From the NCBI GenBank assembly GCA_028824685.1, contig JAPPCZ010000008.1, positions 1 to 42,471 on the forward strand: a stretch of 42,471 nucleotides of DNA, written 5' to 3'. This DNA comes from Candidatus Poribacteria bacterium (GTDB taxonomy: Bacteria; Poribacteria; WGA-4E; WGA-3G). The notes under the pieces were generated by a model that saw only the letters and a program-made list of their open reading frames with translations, searched no databases and was not told the DNA's origin. Position numbers and translations under genes: made by a program. This document shows positions 42,465 to 42,471 of this stretch, one piece after another (position 1 is the first letter of the stretch; every line of letters begins with the position of its first letter).

Positions 42465-42471
42465 AATCAAT

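Noticed and set aside
1..42471. CRISPR array, tRNA or rRNA gene, prophage or complete insertion sequence
   Set aside because: Looked for by eye and not found: no regularly spaced direct repeats, no cloverleaf-like tRNA or rRNA signature, no integrase or transposase frames.

Overview
The window looks like a bacterial chromosome contig with moderate-to-low GC. The most likely source is an uncultured member of Candidatus Poribacteria or a close relative. This is inference from family content: three phytanoyl-CoA dioxygenase (PhyH)-like proteins, a dockerin protein ending in a PNYPNPFNPETW-type tail domain, a CRTAC1/UnbV propeller, a DUF362 protein, a fused TRAP permease, and intergenic palindromes starting GTAGGTCGGGTAGAG. 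No rRNA, tRNA, CRISPR array, complete insertion sequence or prophage was recognised.

Layout. 0.1-2.7 kb: two secreted proteins (one a TolB-like propeller) and a YdjM-like membrane protein coupled to a CCA-adding-type nucleotidyltransferase. 3.9-7.1 kb, minus strand: GT9 glycosyltransferase, a membrane/coiled-coil protein and a TVP38-type membrane protein, with overlapping ends. 7.1-10.7 kb: CPBP intramembrane protease, DUF362 protein, EGKA-repeat membrane protein, first PhyH. 10.8-18.9 kb: a SufR-like Fe-S regulator, a four-cluster ferredoxin, a DUF4381-like protein, then an RsbW/RsbV/RsbU-type partner-switching set running directly into DUF58 and BatA/VWA genes. This resembles an aerotolerance (Bat) locus without MoxR, attached to a phosphatase-controlled switch.

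18.9-20.0 kb is an AT-rich island. A frameshifted N-terminus resembling restriction-modification methylases is joined to an unknown, possibly HEPN-like, protein. 20.1-26.2 kb holds the second PhyH and housekeeping genes (RNase PH, RdgB, EF-P, AccB, AccC), with two long palindromes of one repeat family. 26.2-33.8 kb has the CRTAC1 protein, nicotinate phosphoribosyltransferase, an acyl desaturase, a decayed second copy of the phosphoribosyltransferase 3' end, and a large secreted metalloprotease-like dockerin protein.

33.9-42.3 kb has a small winged-helix-like protein, an Hfq/Sm-like protein with a long N-terminal extension, and a third PhyH. That PhyH leads an apparent operon with a MacB/LolCDE-like ABC permease and ATPase, an outer-membrane barrel and a TRAP permease. 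A 173-bp element with 21-bp terminal inverted repeats sits between the permease and the ATPase. A convergent TPR protein closes the window.

Most promising for follow-up: the partner-switch/Bat fusion locus, the decayed restriction-modification chimera, the terminal-inverted-repeat element with its two look-alike double-hairpin palindromes, and the Sm-like protein. All functions are read from motifs by eye; no database search was run.
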